A stretch of DNA of 64,000 nucleotides from Longispora fulva (GTDB taxonomy: Bacteria; Actinomycetota; Actinomycetes; Mycobacteriales; Micromonosporaceae): assembly GCF_015751905.1 (NCBI RefSeq), contig NZ_JADOUF010000001.1, positions 4,464,001 through 4,528,000 of the forward strand, read 5' to 3'. Position 1 is the stretch's first letter. Each line of letters starts with the position of its first letter. The translations under genes and the position numbers were made by a program. Shown here piece after piece: positions 52,305 to 60,840 of the stretch. The notes beneath the pieces are model-generated. The model searched no databases, had not been told where the DNA came from, and saw only the letters and a list, made by a program, of their open reading frames with translations.

Positions 52305-53495
52305 CTACCGCCAGGTGACCGCCACCGGCAGGCTGCGCGCGCCGGTCATGATCCGGGCGTCGTGCAACCCGACGTCGGGGCCGACCGCGAACTCCGGGCA
52401 GTCCTCCAGCAGCGTCCGGGTCGCCAGCCGGGCCTCGAGCCTGGCCAGCGGCGCGCCAATGCAGAAGTGGATGCCATGCCCGAAGCTCAGGTGCTGGTTG
52501 GGGGTGCGGGTGGGGTCGAACCGGTCGGCCTCCGCGAACTGCCGCTCGTCCCGGTTGGCGGAGGCCAGCCACAGGTTGAGCACCTGACCGGCGGGGACGT
52601 CCCGCCCGCCGACCGTGGTGTCGGCCGTCGTCAGCCGGACCAGCCGCGGGAACGGCGTGCGGACCCGCAGCACCTCCTCCAGCGCCGTGGGCAGGCCGGT
52701 CGGGTCGGCCCGCAGCGCGGCGGTGGCGTCCTGGTCGGCGTCCAGGGTCAGCACCGTGTTGCCCAGCAGCAGTGTCGTGGTGATGTGCCCGGCGATGAGG
52801 AGCAGGCCGACGAAGCCGACGATCTCCTCGTCGTCGAGCCGCTCCCCGTCGACCTCCGCGGCGATCAGGGTGCTGGTCAGGTCGGCGGTCGGCACGGCCC
52901 GGCGGGCCCGGATGTGGTCGAGGAGGTAGTCGTTCATGTCCCGGACCGTCGCGCCCACCGCGTTCATGTGGTCCTGGTCGGGCAACAGTCGCTCGGGCCG
53001 GTTGTCGCCGAGCAGCCCGTCGGCCCAGCCGCGGAACCGGTCCCGGTCGGCGGCCGGCACGCCCAGCAGCTCGGCGATCACGATGACCGGCAGCGGATAC
53101 GCCAGGTCCGCGACCAGGTCGAACGCAGACCGGCCTCGGACGGCGTCGAGCAGTTCCCGGGTGACCTGGGTGATCCGGGGCTCCAGCTCCGCGACGATCC
53201 GGGGCGTGAAGGCCTTGCTGACCAGCCGGCGGAGCTTGAGGTGCCGGGGCGGGTCCATCCCGACGAAGCTGCCCTTGGCGAACAGCTCCAGGTCCTTCTG
53301 CGGCGGGAGCAGGCCGCTGAGGTCGGAGGAGAACGTGCCGGGGTCGGCAAGCACCGCCGTCACCTCGGGGTAGCCGAACACGTGCCAGGCGCCGAACTCC
53401 TGGTCCCAGGCGACGGGCTCGGACCGGCGCATCTCGTGGAACCAGTCGAGGAGATCCGCGGAGTGGGAGGACTGTTGCGCGAAGGTTGCTGTCAT
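52305..53495 (-). CDS. Cytochrome P450
   Basis: 396 residues. Heme-ligand motif FGHGIHFCIGAPLARLE (about 338-354), ExxR in ALEEVLRVRTPFPRL, and I-helix LLLIAGHITTTLLLGN. In the I-helix the acidic residue normally before the conserved Thr is Ile here (AGHITT rather than AGxE/DTT). It resembles secondary-metabolism P450s such as CYP107-like enzymes; electron partners are not nearby. AGGAAGAGG precedes the ATG. TAGAC occurs twice 15 bp apart in the promoter region. Confidence 0.92.
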   Translation of the reverse strand: MTATFAQQSSHSADLLDWFHEMRRSEPVAWDQEFGAWHVFGYPEVTAVLADPGTFSSDLSGLLPPQKDLELFAKGSFVGMDPPRHLKLRRLVSKAFTPRIVAELEPRITQVTRELLDAVRGRSAFDLVADLAYPLPVIVIAELLGVPAADRDRFRGWADGLLGDNRPERLLPDQDHMNAVGATVRDMNDYLLDHIRARRAVPTADLTSTLIAAEVDGERLDDEEIVGFVGLLLIAGHITTTLLLGNTVLTLDADQDATAALRADPTGLPTALEEVLRVRTPFPRLVRLTTADTTVGGRDVPAGQVLNLWLASANRDERQFAEADRFDPTRTPNQHLSFGHGIHFCIGAPLARLEARLATRTLLEDCPEFAVGPDVGLHDARIMTGARSLPVAVTWR

Positions 53496-53611
53496 CGCGA
53501 ATACCTCTTCCTTTTTAGACCTTTATAGACGACAAGTCCTAAGAGTGCCTCCTGGTTTCATCCCGGGCCGAAAGCTTCCGCACGACGGCCTCCCGGGGCA
53601 TACTGCGGGGC

Positions 53612-54319
53612 ATGCCCGTCCGCGTGCAGTTCACCCTCGCCCTGTTGCTCGTCGCGTTCGGCGGGGCCGTTCTCGCGATGCCCGCCGGGTTCGAGGGCCC
53701 GGCCCTGGTCCAGCTCGGCGCCCGGCACGCCGTGTCCCTCGTGGACCTGGTCGGGGCGGTGCCACTCGCGCTCGGCGGCACGTGGCTGGAGATCCTGATC
53801 GTCCTGCGGCTGCCCCGGCTGCGCCTGGGGCCGCGCACCCTGCTGGGGCTCGGCTTCGCCGCCGGCCTGGGGCTCGGGCTCGTCCTGGCGAGCGTCTACC
53901 AGGGGTACTGGTGGTGGGCCATCGGCGCCGGCGCGTTCGCCGTGGTCCTCGCCGGCCTCACGGTCCGAGCCCTGACCACCACGGACGAGCCGGCCCTCCC
54001 GGCGACGCCGACCCCGCCGGACGCACCGGAAACGAGCGGGCCGCGTCCGGCCGAGCCACCGTCGAGCGGGCGGCAGTCGGGCCGGCCCCGTCCGGCCGCG
54101 CCGCCGTCGATGGAGTCCCCGACCGCCGATCTGCCCGCCGGTGCCCCGCTGGGCCCGAAGCACCTGGTGCCCGCCACGGGCACCCCGGACGGCCGGGTGG
54201 ACCCGGCACCGGCGGCCCCCGGTGCCGGGCCGGTCCCGGCCGCCGAGCCCGCCCGGACGGGCCGCCGGAGCAGGAAGAAGGAGTCCCCCGACGAGTTCAC
54301 CCTCGGCCTGGGCGACTGA
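53612..54319 (+). CDS. Membrane protein with long Pro-rich cytoplasmic tail
   Basis: 235 residues. Three to four membrane spans in the first 125 residues (FTLALLLVAFGGAVLAMPA, TLLGLGFAAGLGLGLVLASV, YWWWAIGAGAFAVVLAGLTV), then a disordered Pro/Ala/Gly tail ending RRSRKKESPDEFTLGLGD. No family recognised. The stop is directly convergent with the GH114-like gene. Confidence 0.65.
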   Translation: MPVRVQFTLALLLVAFGGAVLAMPAGFEGPALVQLGARHAVSLVDLVGAVPLALGGTWLEILIVLRLPRLRLGPRTLLGLGFAAGLGLGLVLASVYQGYWWWAIGAGAFAVVLAGLTVRALTTTDEPALPATPTPPDAPETSGPRPAEPPSSGRQSGRPRPAAPPSMESPTADLPAGAPLGPKHLVPATGTPDGRVDPAPAAPGAGPVPAAEPARTGRRSRKKESPDEFTLGLGD

Positions 54320-55042
54320 CTACACCCTGCTCAGGGCCTTGTCGCTGATCGAGCACACCATGCCGAACCGCTCGGCCCGCCGGCGGGCGAACTCCGTCAG
54401 CGCCGGCGTGTCGGCGTAGTCGAGGGCGAACAGGTCGATGTCGAGGTGCAACAGCCGCTCGGCGTACTGCGCGTGCACCTCCAGGGTGTCCGGCGGCCAG
54501 GGCGCGTACCCCTCCGCAGTCCACCGGGCGGAGAACGACTCGAACAGCACCCCGTCGACCAGCTCCCCGAGCTGGGGCAGCAGCTCGAAGCCCCGGTTGG
54601 CGAGCAGGTACGCGTCCGGCGCCCCGGCCCGCAACGCCCCGATCAGCGCCAGGGTGTGCGGCAGGTCCTCCGGGTAGGTGAACTCGACGTTGAGGCAGTC
54701 GAGGAACAGCCCGTGGAACCCGGCGTCGAGGGCCGCGGACGCCTGGCGGAGGACGTGCGCCACCCAGCCGGGGTGCCCGACGTGCACGAAGTGCCCGCCC
54801 CAGTCCGGGTTGCGCGACGGCCGGTGCCAGGGCGCCGGGTCGAGGTCGACGTCCTCGGTGACGCTGAGGTAGCCGAGCAGCCGGACCCCGCCGGCGGCGA
54901 GCTGGGCGAGCTCGGCCGGGGAGTAGAAGTCGGGCTGCAGGACGGCGCACCGGTAGCCGGTGAGCTTGTCGAGTTCGCCGTCGCCGTAGTAGAAGACGAT
55001 GTCCCGGCCGACCGCGTCGCGGCCGGCCAGCTCGTCGCTCAC
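54320..55042 (-). CDS. GH114-like glycoside hydrolase, cytosolic form
   Basis: 240 residues, no signal peptide. IVFYYGDGELDKLTGYRCAV, then LLGYLSVTEDVDL, GFHGLFLDCLNVEFTYPED and ANRGFELLPQLGELVDGVLF trace the (beta/alpha)8 barrel of endo-alpha-1,4-polygalactosaminidase-type (GH114/TM1410) proteins, with Asp and Glu at barrel ends. It could cut galactosamine-rich polymer or be an accessory lectin-like protein. GTG start overlaps the epimerase stop by GTGA. Last gene of a four-gene operon. Confidence 0.72.
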   Translation of the reverse strand: MSDELAGRDAVGRDIVFYYGDGELDKLTGYRCAVLQPDFYSPAELAQLAAGGVRLLGYLSVTEDVDLDPAPWHRPSRNPDWGGHFVHVGHPGWVAHVLRQASAALDAGFHGLFLDCLNVEFTYPEDLPHTLALIGALRAGAPDAYLLANRGFELLPQLGELVDGVLFESFSARWTAEGYAPWPPDTLEVHAQYAERLLHLDIDLFALDYADTPALTEFARRRAERFGMVCSISDKALSRV

Positions 55043-55986
55043 CCGTTCTCCCGGTACCAGTCGAAGGTGCGCCGGACGCCGTCCTCCAGGGACACCTTCG
55101 GCGAGTACCCGGTGAGGGTGCGCAGCTTCGTCAGGTCCGGGCACCGGCGGGCCACGGAACCGGCCGGCGCGGGCGCGATCTCCAGCGCGGGACTGACCCC
55201 GGCGATGCCGTGCACGATCTCGACCAGGTCGCCGATGTTGGTCTCCTGGGTGTCGTCGCCGATGTGCACGATCTCGCCCACCGCCTCGGGGGCGGCCATC
55301 AGGAGCACCATGGCCTCGACGGCGTCGTCGATGTAGCAGAAGGCGCGGTGCTGCTCGGACCCGTACACGATGAAGGGGTCCTCGCCCTTCAGGGAGCGCA
55401 GCGCCAGCTCGGGGACCACGTGGTCGGCGCCCATCCGGGGGCCGTAGACGTTGTGGAACCGGCCGATGACGTAGGGCAGGCCGGAGTGCGCGACGGCGGC
55501 CTCGCCCCACAGCTTGGAGATGGCGTAGGTGAACCGGGGCGCGGTGACGTCCTGGATGTGGAGTGGCACCGTCTCACCGGTCGGGACGGGGACCACGCCG
55601 GCGGTCACGCCACCGGCGTAGGCCTCGCTCGTCGAGGCGAAGAAGAGCTTCGTCCCAGGTTTGTCGTGCGACCGCGCGCCAGGCTGGCCCAGCCAGTCCA
55701 GCAGGTGGGACAGAGCCAGGGTGTTGATCCGGAGCACCCTGGCCGGGTCCTTCTCCACGTTGCGCACGCCGACGACGGCGGCCAGGTGGTAGATCTGGTC
55801 CCAGCCGTGCGGGATGCGCTCCCACGCGGCCGGGTCGGTCAGGTCCGCCTGGATGATGTCGTAGCCGAGGTCGTCGCGGCCCCGGGAGAAGTCGTCCACC
55901 ACGGTGACGGCGTGGCCGTCGGCGACGAGCCGGCGGGTCAGGTGCGCGCCGATGAAGCCGGCGCCGCCGAGTACGAGGATCCTCAT
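55039..55986 (-). CDS. NAD-dependent nucleotide-sugar epimerase/decarboxylase-like
   Basis: 315 residues. ILVLGGAGFIGAHLTRRLVA binds NAD; HLAAVVGVRNVEKDP, FFASTSEAYAGG, FTYAISKLWGEAAVA (YxxxK intact) and GRFHNVYGPRMG are textbook extended-SDR motifs, closest to GalE/UXS-type enzymes. Working after the sugar dehydrogenase encoded upstream, it may convert a uronic acid nucleotide. ATGA overlaps link it to both neighbours. Confidence 0.88.
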   Translation of the reverse strand: MRILVLGGAGFIGAHLTRRLVADGHAVTVVDDFSRGRDDLGYDIIQADLTDPAAWERIPHGWDQIYHLAAVVGVRNVEKDPARVLRINTLALSHLLDWLGQPGARSHDKPGTKLFFASTSEAYAGGVTAGVVPVPTGETVPLHIQDVTAPRFTYAISKLWGEAAVAHSGLPYVIGRFHNVYGPRMGADHVVPELALRSLKGEDPFIVYGSEQHRAFCYIDDAVEAMVLLMAAPEAVGEIVHIGDDTQETNIGDLVEIVHGIAGVSPALEIAPAPAGSVARRCPDLTKLRTLTGYSPKVSLEDGVRRTFDWYRENG

Positions 55987-57278
55987 CGGGCCACCGCCGA
56001 ACCGGGAGTCGAGGCGACCTCGTAGCCCAGGCCCACGTAGGACACGCCGAAGGACTCCACGACCGCCTCGTCGAGGATCCGCCACGAGTCGTAGACCAGC
56101 TTCGGGGTGCCCTCGGCGAACAGGGCCGGCAGGTCCAGGGCCCGGTACATCGGGTGGTCGGTGATCACCAGCACCGCGTCGGCGGCGGCGAAGCCCTCCT
56201 GCAGGGTGACCGGCCGGCCGCCGTACTCGATGATCACCTCGGGGGTGACCAGCGGGTCGTGGCCCAGCACCTCGACGCCCGCCGCCTGGAACACCGGCTG
56301 CATGGCCGCGATCGGCGTGCCCCGCATGTCGTCGGTGGGCGGCCAGCCCTTGTACGCCCAGCCGAGCACCAGCACCGACTTCAGGTCCTGCACGAGCGAC
56401 AGCAGCCGGTGCGCGACGTGCACGGGCAACTCCTCGTTGAGGGCCCGGGCTCGGCCGATCAGGTAGGGGGTGTGCCCCTCGCGCTCGGCGGCGGAGATCA
56501 GGATGTACGGGTCCTTGGACAGGCACCCGCCGCCCACGTACCCGGGCTTGGCGATGTCGGGGCGCGGGTAGTCGAGGTTGGTGGCCCGGATGACCTCGAG
56601 CGGGTCGAGCCCGAACCGCTCGGCGAGCAGCGCGACCTCGTTGCCGAAGGCGTAGATCACGTCGGTGTGGCAGTTGTTGGTGAGCTTGACCATCTCGGCG
56701 GCCTCCATCGAGGAGACCGGCACGAGCTGGTTGGCGAGCCCGCCGAAAAGCTCCAGGCCGGCGTCCAGCGAGGCCTGGTCGAGGCCGCCGACGACCTGGG
56801 GCAGCTCGACCAGCTCGCGCAGAGCCTGACCCTGGATGGTCCGCTCGGGGGCCATCACGAGCTTCGCCCCGGCCCACAGCTCGGGCAGCACGACCCTGCG
56901 GCTGGTGCCGACCGGCACGGTGCTGCGCACGACGACCAGGGTCTCGGGGCCGCAGGACGCGGCGATCGCCCGGGCGGCGGCGGCGAGATTGCCCAGGTAG
57001 GGCTCGTGGGTCGACAGGTCAACGGGGGTGGACACGCAGATGATGGCCGCGTCGACCCCGTCGGCGGGCAGCTCCGGGCCTACGTGGATGGTCTTCCCGA
57101 TGTACTCGGCGAAGACCTCCTCACAACCCGGCTCGAAGATGTGCGGCTTGCCGGCCGCGAGGGACTCCAGCACGGCCGGCTGGGTGTCCACGCCGAACAC
57201 CGTGAAGCCCTTGCGGGCCAGCGCGGCGGTGAGGGTGAGCCCCACGTAGCCCATGCCGATGACGCCGATCCGTTTCAT
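55983..57278 (-). CDS. UDP-glucose/nucleotide-sugar 6-dehydrogenase family
   Basis: 431 residues. KRIGVIGMGYVGLTLTAALA is the NAD-binding start; STPVDLSTHEPYLGN, VVRSTVPVGTSRR, APERTIQGQALREL (close to the PERT motif) and PGYVGGGCLSKDPYIL with the catalytic cysteine follow. It oxidises a nucleotide sugar in two steps to a uronate or N-acetyl-uronate. The APERTIQG motif suits WecC/WbpO-like enzymes using HexNAc substrates as well as Ugd. GAGGAG precedes the ATG; it overlaps both flanking genes. Confidence 0.9.
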   Translation of the reverse strand: MKRIGVIGMGYVGLTLTAALARKGFTVFGVDTQPAVLESLAAGKPHIFEPGCEEVFAEYIGKTIHVGPELPADGVDAAIICVSTPVDLSTHEPYLGNLAAAARAIAASCGPETLVVVRSTVPVGTSRRVVLPELWAGAKLVMAPERTIQGQALRELVELPQVVGGLDQASLDAGLELFGGLANQLVPVSSMEAAEMVKLTNNCHTDVIYAFGNEVALLAERFGLDPLEVIRATNLDYPRPDIAKPGYVGGGCLSKDPYILISAAEREGHTPYLIGRARALNEELPVHVAHRLLSLVQDLKSVLVLGWAYKGWPPTDDMRGTPIAAMQPVFQAAGVEVLGHDPLVTPEVIIEYGGRPVTLQEGFAAADAVLVITDHPMYRALDLPALFAEGTPKLVYDSWRILDEAVVESFGVSYVGLGYEVASTPGSAVAR

Positions 57279-58228
57279 TCGCAACTCCTCGTGATGGTGT
57301 CGAGTGCTCGGGTGGTGACGTAGCCGGCGAAGTCCTCGGCCGCGTAGCTGGCGCACGCCTTCTTCACGTTCTCGGGGCGGGTCGCGTAGTCGACGGCGAG
57401 CACGGTCTTGCCGGCCTTGCGGAGCGCGCGGGTCTCCGTCAGGTTCTCGGGGCAGAAACTCTCGGCACAGGGCTTGTCGGTGGCGAGGAAGAAGAGCTCT
57501 TCCATGCCGATCCCGTCGACCGCCTCCGTGTATCCGGAGTATTTCCGCAGCTCAGGGGAGTTCTGCGGGAAGACCAACAGTGGGCTGTACTTCGCGATCC
57601 GCACGATCAGGTCGGCCATCTTCCGCCCGAGGGACTCCCGCGACTCGCCCTGCACGGTCTTGAGGTCGATCTCCTCGTACGCCAGCGGCGTGTCGAGGTA
57701 GACCCCGTCGAAGCCGGACCGGGCCGCCTGGTCGAGACGCGGGCGGACGACCTTGTCCCACCACGCCTGCTCCCAGTAGCGGACGAAGAACTCCTCGGGC
57801 CAGTCGTCCCAGCGGTTGAGGACGAGATCCTTGACCGACGGGTACTCCGGCCGGAAGTTCTCGATGGACCCGATCTCGAAGTACGCGAGGACGGTCTTGC
57901 CGCTCCTCTTCAGCGCCGCGACCTCCTCCGCCCGGAAGTAGTCGCTCCTGGCGTCGCGGGCGAGGTCGATGACGGCGAGCTGGCCGGGGGCCTTGGCGAC
58001 GTCGTCGAGTTTCCCGCCTGGGTAGCCCTGGAGCTGGTACACCCAGGAGGTGATCTTTCCCGGGGCCGACGGCTTCGCCGGGCCGGGGCTCATGTTGCCC
58101 TGGTCGGACGGGTTGGCGCCGGACGCTGGCGGGTCGACCGCCGTCGGGCTCGCCCGCGGGGTGCCGCCGGCGGCGGAGGTGCACCCGGCGACGCTCAGGA
58201 CGAGCAGGAGGGCGAGGCAACGGCGCAT
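57275..58228 (-). CDS. GH114-like lipoprotein hydrolase
   Basis: 317 residues. Lipobox LLLVLSVAGC, Ser/Pro linker, then the barrel: SWVYQLQGYPGGKLDD, VIDLARDARSDYF, KTVLAYFEIGSIENFRPEYP, GFDGVYLDTPLAYEEID and LLVFPQNSPELRKYSG. These match GH114 (endo-alpha-1,4-polygalactosaminidase) proteins more fully than the short second copy. It would act on the outer surface on amino-sugar polymer. AGGGATGTGAC precedes the ATG. First gene of the operon with the dehydrogenase, epimerase and small GH114 genes. Confidence 0.8.
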   Translation of the reverse strand: MRRCLALLLVLSVAGCTSAAGGTPRASPTAVDPPASGANPSDQGNMSPGPAKPSAPGKITSWVYQLQGYPGGKLDDVAKAPGQLAVIDLARDARSDYFRAEEVAALKRSGKTVLAYFEIGSIENFRPEYPSVKDLVLNRWDDWPEEFFVRYWEQAWWDKVVRPRLDQAARSGFDGVYLDTPLAYEEIDLKTVQGESRESLGRKMADLIVRIAKYSPLLVFPQNSPELRKYSGYTEAVDGIGMEELFFLATDKPCAESFCPENLTETRALRKAGKTVLAVDYATRPENVKKACASYAAEDFAGYVTTRALDTITRSCE

Positions 58229-58364
58229 GTCACATCCCTGTGGGCGTTAACTAACCGCGACCACAGTCACACTCACAGCGTCCCCGGGCAACTCTCGAAC
58301 CAGACATAAGCGCTGCAATGACCTGTCGGAAAGACGGCAGCCCGGCATTGAATAGATTGGGCAC

Positions 58365-59495
58365 ATGTGGCGTAGCTGGGAACGGGTGCACGAGACCGTC
58401 GAGCCGGTGTTCTGGCGTGACGGTCACCTCGTCGTGGCCGGACCCGCCGAGGTCAAACGGGTGCTCGCCGATCCGGACACCTACCGGCCGGACAACGCCC
58501 TGGACGCCCTCACCCCGATGTCGGTGGCCGTGATGCGGGTCCTGGCGAAGTACCGCTTCAAGCTGCCGGCCACCCTCGCCAACAACGGCACCGACACGCA
58601 CCCGATGATCCGGGGCGTCGTGTTCGACGCGATGCACCCGAGCCGGGTCGAGGCGCTGCGGCCGTGGCTGACCGGCATCGTCCGCCGTCGGGTCGGCCAG
58701 CTGACCCGCCGGCTCCGGGCCGGGGAGGCCGTCGACCTGCACGCCTCGCTCACCACGGACCTGCCGCTGCTGGTCCTCGCCCGGCTGATCGACCTGCCGG
58801 TGGCCGATGTCCGCCGGGTCAAGGACTTCTCCGCCGCCGCCCTCGAACTGTTCTGGGCCCCGCTGTCCCTGGAGCGGCAGCTGGTCCTGGCGGAGAAGGT
58901 CGGCCAGTACCACCGCGAGCTGCGGGAGATCGCCCGGACCGGGCCGGGTCTCGCCCGGGACCTGCGCGAACACGGCCGCACCGAGAACGAGGTGACCGCC
59001 GCGCTGTTCTTCCTGCTCGTCGCCGGGCAGGAGACCACGTCGCAGTTCCTCACCCTGCTGCTGCACCGGCTCACCGAGGAGGGCCTGCCCGACGGGTACG
59101 ACACCGCCGACGTCGTCGAGGAGGGCCTGCGCCTCGACCCGCCGATCCCGACCTGGCGCCGGCTCGCCGCCGTGCCGTCCACCCTGGGCGGAGTCGAGGT
59201 GCCCGTCGGCACGTCCGTGCTCCTCTGGCTCGGCGCCGCCGGCCGCGCCGTGGCGGCCGACCCGCACGCCATGGTCCCCGGCCAGCGGGGCTCCCGCCGG
59301 CACCTGGCCTTCGGGGCCGGGGCGCACCGGTGCGTCGGCGCGCAGCTGGCCCGGATGGAGGCGGCGGTGGTCCTCGACGAGGTGGCGCCCCTGCTCCGCC
59401 GATCGACCGTCGTCACCGCCCCGACCTTTCCGGCAAACCTCTCCTTCCGCATGCCGGACACCCTGGTCGTGCGGCTCAGCGATAGAGTCGGATAG
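58365..59495 (+). CDS. Cytochrome P450
   Basis: 376 residues, short for the family. Heme motif FGAGAHRCVGAQLARME (about 316-332), I-helix LLVAGQETTSQFLTLLL with normal Glu-Thr pair, ExxR in VEEGLRLDPPIPTW. PTATLANNG-like region FKLPATLANNGTDTHPMIRG precedes the substrate pocket. TAGATT seven bases before the ATG looks like a -10 box, implying leaderless translation. Redox partners not present. Substrate unknown. Confidence 0.9.
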   Translation: MWRSWERVHETVEPVFWRDGHLVVAGPAEVKRVLADPDTYRPDNALDALTPMSVAVMRVLAKYRFKLPATLANNGTDTHPMIRGVVFDAMHPSRVEALRPWLTGIVRRRVGQLTRRLRAGEAVDLHASLTTDLPLLVLARLIDLPVADVRRVKDFSAAALELFWAPLSLERQLVLAEKVGQYHRELREIARTGPGLARDLREHGRTENEVTAALFFLLVAGQETTSQFLTLLLHRLTEEGLPDGYDTADVVEEGLRLDPPIPTWRRLAAVPSTLGGVEVPVGTSVLLWLGAAGRAVAADPHAMVPGQRGSRRHLAFGAGAHRCVGAQLARMEAAVVLDEVAPLLRRSTVVTAPTFPANLSFRMPDTLVVRLSDRVG

Positions 59496-59513
59496 GCGCA
59501 CGAGGGGGGTCCG

Positions 59514-60212
59514 GTGCACGATTTCTGGCAGCCACCGTACGAGTACGAGATCACCGAACCGCACCCGGCCCGGATGCGCGACTACTACCTGGGCGGCCGG
59601 ATCCACTACCAGGTGGACCGGGACGCGGCCGACGCGGCGGTCGCCGCCGGCGATCCCGAACCGCTGATCGCCTGGGAACAGCGCGAGTTCCTCCGCCGGA
59701 CGGTGCCCGCCCTGGTCGACCGGGGGGTCACCCAGTTCGTCGCGGTGGGGGCCGGCATCCCCCGGCAGGACGCCGTGCACGAGATCGCCCAGCGGCACGA
59801 CCCGCGGTGCCGGGTGGTCTATGTGGACGACGACCCGTTCGTGCTGGACTGCTCGCGGTTCCTGCTCGCGGACACGCCCCGGACCGCCGTCGTCGAGGGC
59901 ACGGCCGCCACGCCGGAGGTGTTCCTGGCCGATCCGGTGCTCCGCGACCTGCTCGACATCGACCGGCCGGTCGCGGTGGCCCTGCTGGCGACGCCCCCGG
60001 CCCTTCTCGCGACCGATCCGGCGGTCCTGGCGACCGATCCGGCCGATCCGGCGGTCCTCGCGGCCGATCCGGCAGTCCTGGCCGCCGGCCCGGCGGTGAT
60101 CGCGGCGGCGCTGGCGCCCGGCAGCCATCTGCTCGTCCCCCGCGCGTGGGCGGGGCCCGGCGCCGACGGGTGGGCGTGCGTCCCGGTCGGGCGGGTGCCC
60201 CACGAAAGTTAG
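59514..60212 (+). CDS. DUF574-family SAM-dependent methyltransferase, repeat-disrupted
   Basis: 232 residues. RMRDYYLGGRIHYQVDRDAA is the family signature, followed by REFLRRTVPALVDRGVTQFV, AVGAGIPRQDAVHEIAQ and VVYVDDDPFVLDCSR (SAM pocket). After about residue 160 the usual sequence gives way to a repetitive Ala/Asp/Pro stretch (LATDPAVLATDPADP and similar) and the protein ends early, at about 30 residues less than relatives. GTG start after GAGGGGGG. The function may be impaired. Confidence 0.75.
   Translation: MHDFWQPPYEYEITEPHPARMRDYYLGGRIHYQVDRDAADAAVAAGDPEPLIAWEQREFLRRTVPALVDRGVTQFVAVGAGIPRQDAVHEIAQRHDPRCRVVYVDDDPFVLDCSRFLLADTPRTAVVEGTAATPEVFLADPVLRDLLDIDRPVAVALLATPPALLATDPAVLATDPADPAVLAADPAVLAAGPAVIAAALAPGSHLLVPRAWAGPGADGWACVPVGRVPHES
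59995..60107 (+). repeat. In-frame tandem repeats within DUF574 gene
   Basis: GCGACCGATCCGGCGGTCCT and close variants recur at about 24 to 33-base intervals, encoding L-(A/T)-(A/T)-DPAV units. Units differ by a few bases, showing expansion followed by drift. Confidence 0.7.
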
Positions 60213-60280
60213 GGAGTGTCTTGTGGATCTCGTCGCGCCGAGGCGGAGTCCAGAGGTCGAGATGCAAGCCGCTGATGTGT

Positions 60281-60303
60281 CCGAATACCGGTGTTGTATT
60301 CGG
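60281..60303. other. Hairpin in intergenic region after DUF574 gene
   Basis: CCGAATAC (60281-60288) pairs perfectly with GTATTCGG (60296-60303) around a seven-base loop. It is the first of three hairpins in the gene-free stretch 60213-60840; no role is evident. Confidence 0.5.
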
Positions 60304-60380
60304 GCGGATCTGCGGCGCCGCAGGTCGGGCTCTGGGCCCGCCACAGGCCGGCGAAGATCCTCGAGACACGACCTTAGACG

Positions 60381-60449
60381 CGTGCCGCACCCGAGGGAGC
60401 GGGTGCGGCACGCGGCGGATTGGGCGGGGACTCCGGAATCCCCGCCCAA
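60381..60449. terminator. Double hairpin, likely bidirectional terminator
   Basis: CGTGCCGCACCCG (60381-60393) pairs with CGGGTGCGGCACG (60400-60412), loop AGGGAG. Eight bases later TTGGGCGGGGA (60420-60430) pairs with TCCCCGCCCAA (60439-60449). Both stems are perfect. They lie 170 bases after the DUF574 stop. The rest of the stretch up to 60720 shows no gene I can support. Confidence 0.6.
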
Positions 60450-60726
60450 CCCTGTGGCAACCGAGCTACACCCCTACCCCTCAGTGGAAGCGCGCTCGGT
60501 GACCGACCCGGCGACACGCAACGCCGGGCTCATCTCCGCGATCGGTCGGCCACCGGGACCGGCGGTGGTGCCGTGATCGCGGCGAAGGACGGCAACAGCC
60601 TGGCCACCTGGACCAGGGCGGGCCACAACGACACGGTGCTGACGACTGGGAGAAACGCCGGCACCGGAACTCGATCGTCCGGTGCGGAACGGGGCCACAG
60701 CATGTTCCGCCTCCTATCCGATCTTA

Positions 60727-60754
60727 TTGGACGAACTGTCCAACGAGATTGGAC
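60727..60754. promoter_or_regulatory. TTGGAC repeats upstream of HTH gene
   Basis: TTGGAC (60727-60732) and GTCCAA (60738-60743) form a perfect 6-bp inverted repeat with a five-base spacer; a third copy TTGGAC follows at 60749-60754. The cluster is about 90 bp before the HTH gene at 60841, where it may be that protein's operator. A TGCTAAT at about 60811 could be the -10. Confidence 0.45.
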
Positions 60755-60840
60755 ACTACTGGGCCATGTCGTCCGCCCGCAAGGGGTCTACAGGAGTAAC
60801 CTTTGTTATCTGCTAATCGAGTCGGCATCCCGAGGCCCCG

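Noticed and set aside
60223-60576. Possible 117-codon gene after DUF574
   Set aside because: The frame runs through both perfect hairpins, is Arg-rich and has no domain or good ribosome site.
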